Assembly (NCBI GenBank): GCA_963733845.1
Contig: CAVTEM010000001.1
Span: 119,200 to 183,199, forward strand
Direction: 5' to 3'
Source: DATFQE01 sp963733845
GTDB lineage: Bacteria; Actinomycetota; Thermoleophilia; Gaiellales; Gaiellaceae
Length of the DNA: 64,000 nt
Shown piece by piece: positions 61,791-64,000 of this stretch. The position numbers and the translations under genes are program-made. The notes beneath the pieces were generated by a model. That model saw nothing but the letters and a program-made list of their open reading frames with translations. It did not search any database and had not been told where the DNA came from. The number at the start of each line of letters is the position of its first letter. The stretch's first letter is position 1.

Positions 61791-62071
61791 TGCCCGGTCG
61801 CGCTAGGCGGGGAGCTAGCGGTTCCCTGAACCCGCAATCCGCTTTAGCGGGGCTGAATCCCCTCTCGAGGGGGCGGCGTCCGAGACACGGGCTTCGGACG
61901 TGAGCGTTGACGGCCAGGTTCCGCGCACTGGGAGCCTGCGAACCGCGTCAGGTCCGGGAGGAAGCAGCGCTAAGCAGTCTTCTCCCAGGTGCCGCGGGGC
62001 AACCTGGCTCGAGCGAGCGTCTGGAGGCACCGGCTGGGACACGGCCTCGAAGGAGGGTGCGCGACCGGGCA
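61791..62071 (+). ncRNA. ffs: signal recognition particle RNA (large bacterial type)
   Basis: A 281-nt RNA whose ends pair perfectly over 13 bp (TGCCCGGTCGCGC with GCGCGACCGGGCA). The 5' Alu-like part has GGGGAGCTAGCGGTTCCCTG and AACCCGCAATCCGCT. The S-domain helix 8 is unmistakable: CGTCAGGTCCGGGAGGAAGC then AGCGCTAAGCAG. It binds Ffh and targets membrane proteins to the translocon. The long form with an Alu domain is used, not the ~100-nt 4.5S form. It sits 25 bp before dnaX. Confidence 0.95.
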
Positions 62072-62096
62072 ATCTTCTCTCCGTAGAATCGATCCG

Positions 62097-63704
62097 GTGA
62101 CCGCGCTCTACCGGAAGTACCGCCCGCAGGACTTCGACGAGGTCGTGGGCCAGGAGGCCGTGGTGCGGACGCTGCGGAACGCGGTCGAGGCGGGCCAGGT
62201 TCGGCAGGCGTATCTCTTCGCCGGCCCGCGCGGCACCGGGAAGACCTCGCTCGCTCGGATCCTCGCGAAGGCGCTCAACTGCCAGCACGGCCCCACCGCC
62301 ACGCCGGACAAGACCTGTCACGCGTGCGTGGCGATCGCGAACGGCACGTCGCTGGACGTGGTGGAGATGGACGCCGCCTCCCAGCGCGGAATCGACGACA
62401 TCCGCGAGATCCGCGAGCGCGTCGTGCTGCAGCCGGTCGAGGGCCGGCACAAGGTCTACATCCTCGACGAGGCGCACCAGCTGACCGACGCCGCCTTCAA
62501 CGCGTTGCTGAAGCTGATCGAGGAGCCGCCGCCGCACCTCGTCTTCGTCTTCTGCACGACCGAGCTCGGGAAGATGCTTCCGACCGTCCGCTCGCGCTGC
62601 CAGACGTTCGTGCTCTCCAGGCCGCGCCTGCCCGACCTCGTGCGCGTGCTGCGCCGGGTCGCCGACGGCGAGGGGATCGAGGCGCCCGACGCAGCGCTCT
62701 CCCTGATCGCGCGCGGCGCGCGCGGGAGCTACCGCGACGCGGTCTCCACGCTCGACCAGCTCTCCGCGGCTACCGAAGGCAAGGTCAGCGTCCAGGCCGT
62801 CCTCCAGCTGCTCGGAGCGGTCGAGGAGGAGGCGCTCTTCCGCCTCTGCGACCTCCTGGTCGACCGCGACACGGCCGGGGCGCTCGCGCTGGTCGAGGAG
62901 CTCGCGGAGCAAGGACAGGATCTCGGGCGGCTCGTCACCGACCTGCTCGAGCACCTCCGCCACCTGATGCTGGTGCAGCACCTGGGCGAGGTGCCGGACT
63001 CGCTGCCCGTGACCGAGGAGACGCGCGAGCGCCTGCGCGAGCAGGCGAACCAGCTCGGCGAGGCCGCCGTCCTGCGGCTGTGCGACCTGCTCGCCGTCGC
63101 GGTGGACGACATGCGCCAGGGCGGCGACCCGCGCTTGCCGCTCGAGCTGGCGATCGTGAAGGTGACACGCCCGGCCGCCGACCTCGAGCGCGAATCGCTC
63201 GCCTTCCGGGTCGAGCAGCTCGAGAGCCGGACGCACGCGCCGGCGCCGGCCCCGGTGGCCGAACCCGTCGCTGCCGCCGACGAGCCCGCGGCCGCCATTG
63301 CCGAGGAACCGGCCGCTCCCGCGGAGGCGCCGCCGGTCGAGCTCGAGCAGCTGCAGGACGCGTGGCAGCGCACGGTCCTGCCCGCGGTCGAGCAGAAGGG
63401 CGGGATCCCGACCGCCTCGCTGCTGCGGGAGGCCCATCCGAGCGGGATCGCCGGGGACACGCTCACGGTCGAGTTCCCCGCCGCAGCCGACTTCCACCGC
63501 AAGCTCGCCGAGGAGCCGAAGAACGCGACGCTGCTCGCCGAGGCGCTCTACGAGGTCACCGGCCGCCGCTTCGCGCTCGCGTTTGCGCTGGGCGAGAACG
63601 GCGAAGAGCACATCGACGACGAGACCCCGGCCGGCGAGGACGAAATCATGGCCCTGATGAAGAAGACCTTCGACGCCCGCGAGCTCAGCGAGGAGAGCCC
63701 ATGA
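62097..63704 (+). CDS. dnaX: DNA polymerase III subunit gamma/tau
   Basis: 535 residues from GTG 62097 (VTALYRKYRPQDFDEVVGQE), a start fixed by the conserved N-terminus; upstream in-frame codons lie inside the SRP RNA. AAA+ clamp-loader domain: Walker A GPRGTGKTSLARILAKALNC, zinc-binding cysteines (NCQHGP, KTCHACVAIANG), Walker B YILDEAHQLT, sensor 1 FCTTELGKMLPTVRSRC. Domain III follows, then an Ala/Pro/Glu linker (APAPAPVAEPVAAADEPAAA) and a short tau-like C-terminus. Loads the sliding clamp at the replisome. Its stop overlaps the ybaB ATG (ATGA). Confidence 0.97.
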   Translation: MTALYRKYRPQDFDEVVGQEAVVRTLRNAVEAGQVRQAYLFAGPRGTGKTSLARILAKALNCQHGPTATPDKTCHACVAIANGTSLDVVEMDAASQRGIDDIREIRERVVLQPVEGRHKVYILDEAHQLTDAAFNALLKLIEEPPPHLVFVFCTTELGKMLPTVRSRCQTFVLSRPRLPDLVRVLRRVADGEGIEAPDAALSLIARGARGSYRDAVSTLDQLSAATEGKVSVQAVLQLLGAVEEEALFRLCDLLVDRDTAGALALVEELAEQGQDLGRLVTDLLEHLRHLMLVQHLGEVPDSLPVTEETRERLREQANQLGEAAVLRLCDLLAVAVDDMRQGGDPRLPLELAIVKVTRPAADLERESLAFRVEQLESRTHAPAPAPVAEPVAAADEPAAAIAEEPAAPAEAPPVELEQLQDAWQRTVLPAVEQKGGIPTASLLREAHPSGIAGDTLTVEFPAAADFHRKLAEEPKNATLLAEALYEVTGRRFALAFALGENGEEHIDDETPAGEDEIMALMKKTFDARELSEESP

Positions 63705-64000
63705 AAGGCATGGACGTAAGCAAGATGCTCCAGCAGGTCCAGCAGATGCAGGCCGAGATGGCGAAGGCTCAGGAGGAGCTCGCCAAGGAGACGGTCGAGG
63801 CGTCGGCGGGCGGTGGGATGGTCACCGTCAAGGCCACCGGCGGCCTGGAGATCACCGAGGTGCGGATCTCGCCCGAGGCGATCGATCCCGATGACCCCGA
63901 GCTGCTCGCGGACATGGTCGTCGCGGCCGTGAACGAGGCGATCCGCTCCGCGCAGAGCCTCGCCGAGACGCGCCTCGGCGGCGCGATGGGCGGGATGGAA
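63701..64000 (+). CDS. ybaB: YbaB/EbfC nucleoid-associated protein (cut by window end)
   Basis: ATG 63701 overlaps the dnaX stop by 4 nt. Reads MKGMDVSKMLQQVQQMQAEM, then AKETVEASAGGGMVTVKATG, ISPEAIDPDDPELLADMVVA and AIRSAQSLAETRL, the dimeric hair-clip DNA-binding family that normally follows dnaX and precedes recR. About 100 residues are visible; only the last few are missing. Confidence 0.96.
   Translation, partial: MKGMDVSKMLQQVQQMQAEMAKAQEELAKETVEASAGGGMVTVKATGGLEITEVRISPEAIDPDDPELLADMVVAAVNEAIRSAQSLAETRLGGAMGGME

Noticed and set aside
61815..63611. 598-codon minus-strand frame
   Set aside because: Antisense shadow of dnaX and of the SRP RNA, produced by high GC.

Overview
The window is a high-GC (roughly 65-70% by eye) actinobacterial chromosome segment. 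It most resembles soil Thermoleophilia (Gaiellales/Solirubrobacterales). That placement is inferred from gene content: several adenylate-cyclase/ATPase/TPR regulators, a DUF2630 protein, an F420-type LLM oxidoreductase, a NhaA-DsbA fusion and a long SRP RNA. No rRNA is present to confirm it.

Layout. 1-6 kb: an ATPase-type LuxR regulator (cut by the window edge), then a same-strand cluster of LuxR/TPR regulator, berberine-bridge-type flavin oxidase and FAD monooxygenase. 6-12 kb: an accessory zone with four related ~120-250 bp scars (A-D), each made of a conserved left arm with TGTCGCGC repeats joined to a tRNA-Ser 3' half. Three of them are followed by 5'-truncated gene remnants (IS3-type transposase, DUF4242 protein, secreted-protein tail). 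The zone also holds a UbiD remnant, a cyclase/ATPase/TPR regulator, and a two-gene unit coding an HExxH metalloprotease with an AGNRAV-type leader plus an overlapping small partner. 12-19 kb: a second cyclase/ATPase/TPR regulator, small secreted or unknown proteins, an epoxide hydrolase and a fifth tRNA-Ser scar (E). 19-29.4 kb: one giant, indel-ridden surface protein with a ~553-bp tandem repeat, ten DUF11 repeats, two cadherin-like domains and RTX nonapeptides. 29.4-43 kb: a third, indel-ridden cyclase/ATPase/TPR gene, then mostly metabolic or housekeeping genes (GNATs, alcohol dehydrogenase, glnS, metallophosphoesterase, LLM oxidoreductase), ending in another frameshift-rich stretch with DUF5519, DUF2630 and the NhaA-DsbA fusion. 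43-50 kb: a TetR regulator with two perfect CTAGTAC palindromes facing a membrane-protein unit, a sugar acyltransferase/glycosyltransferase pair, and a Crp-like regulator coupled to a Ser/Thr kinase. 50-57 kb: a MocR-type regulator with an MFS exporter, tRNA-Ser(GGA), a secreted glycoside hydrolase, tRNA-Val(CAC) with element-like repeats after it, and a collagen-like secreted protein. 57-61 kb: small enzymes and a cupin-TPR/DHFR-like/GFA operon. 61.3-64 kb: the housekeeping block SRP RNA - dnaX - ybaB.

Reading caution. Broken reading frames are clustered (20.7-28.9, 29.6-31.6, 40.1-43.0 kb) while neighbouring genes are clean. This could be unpolished assembly or true decay, and the sequence alone cannot decide. 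Frameshifted genes are given as one feature over the whole reconstructed locus.
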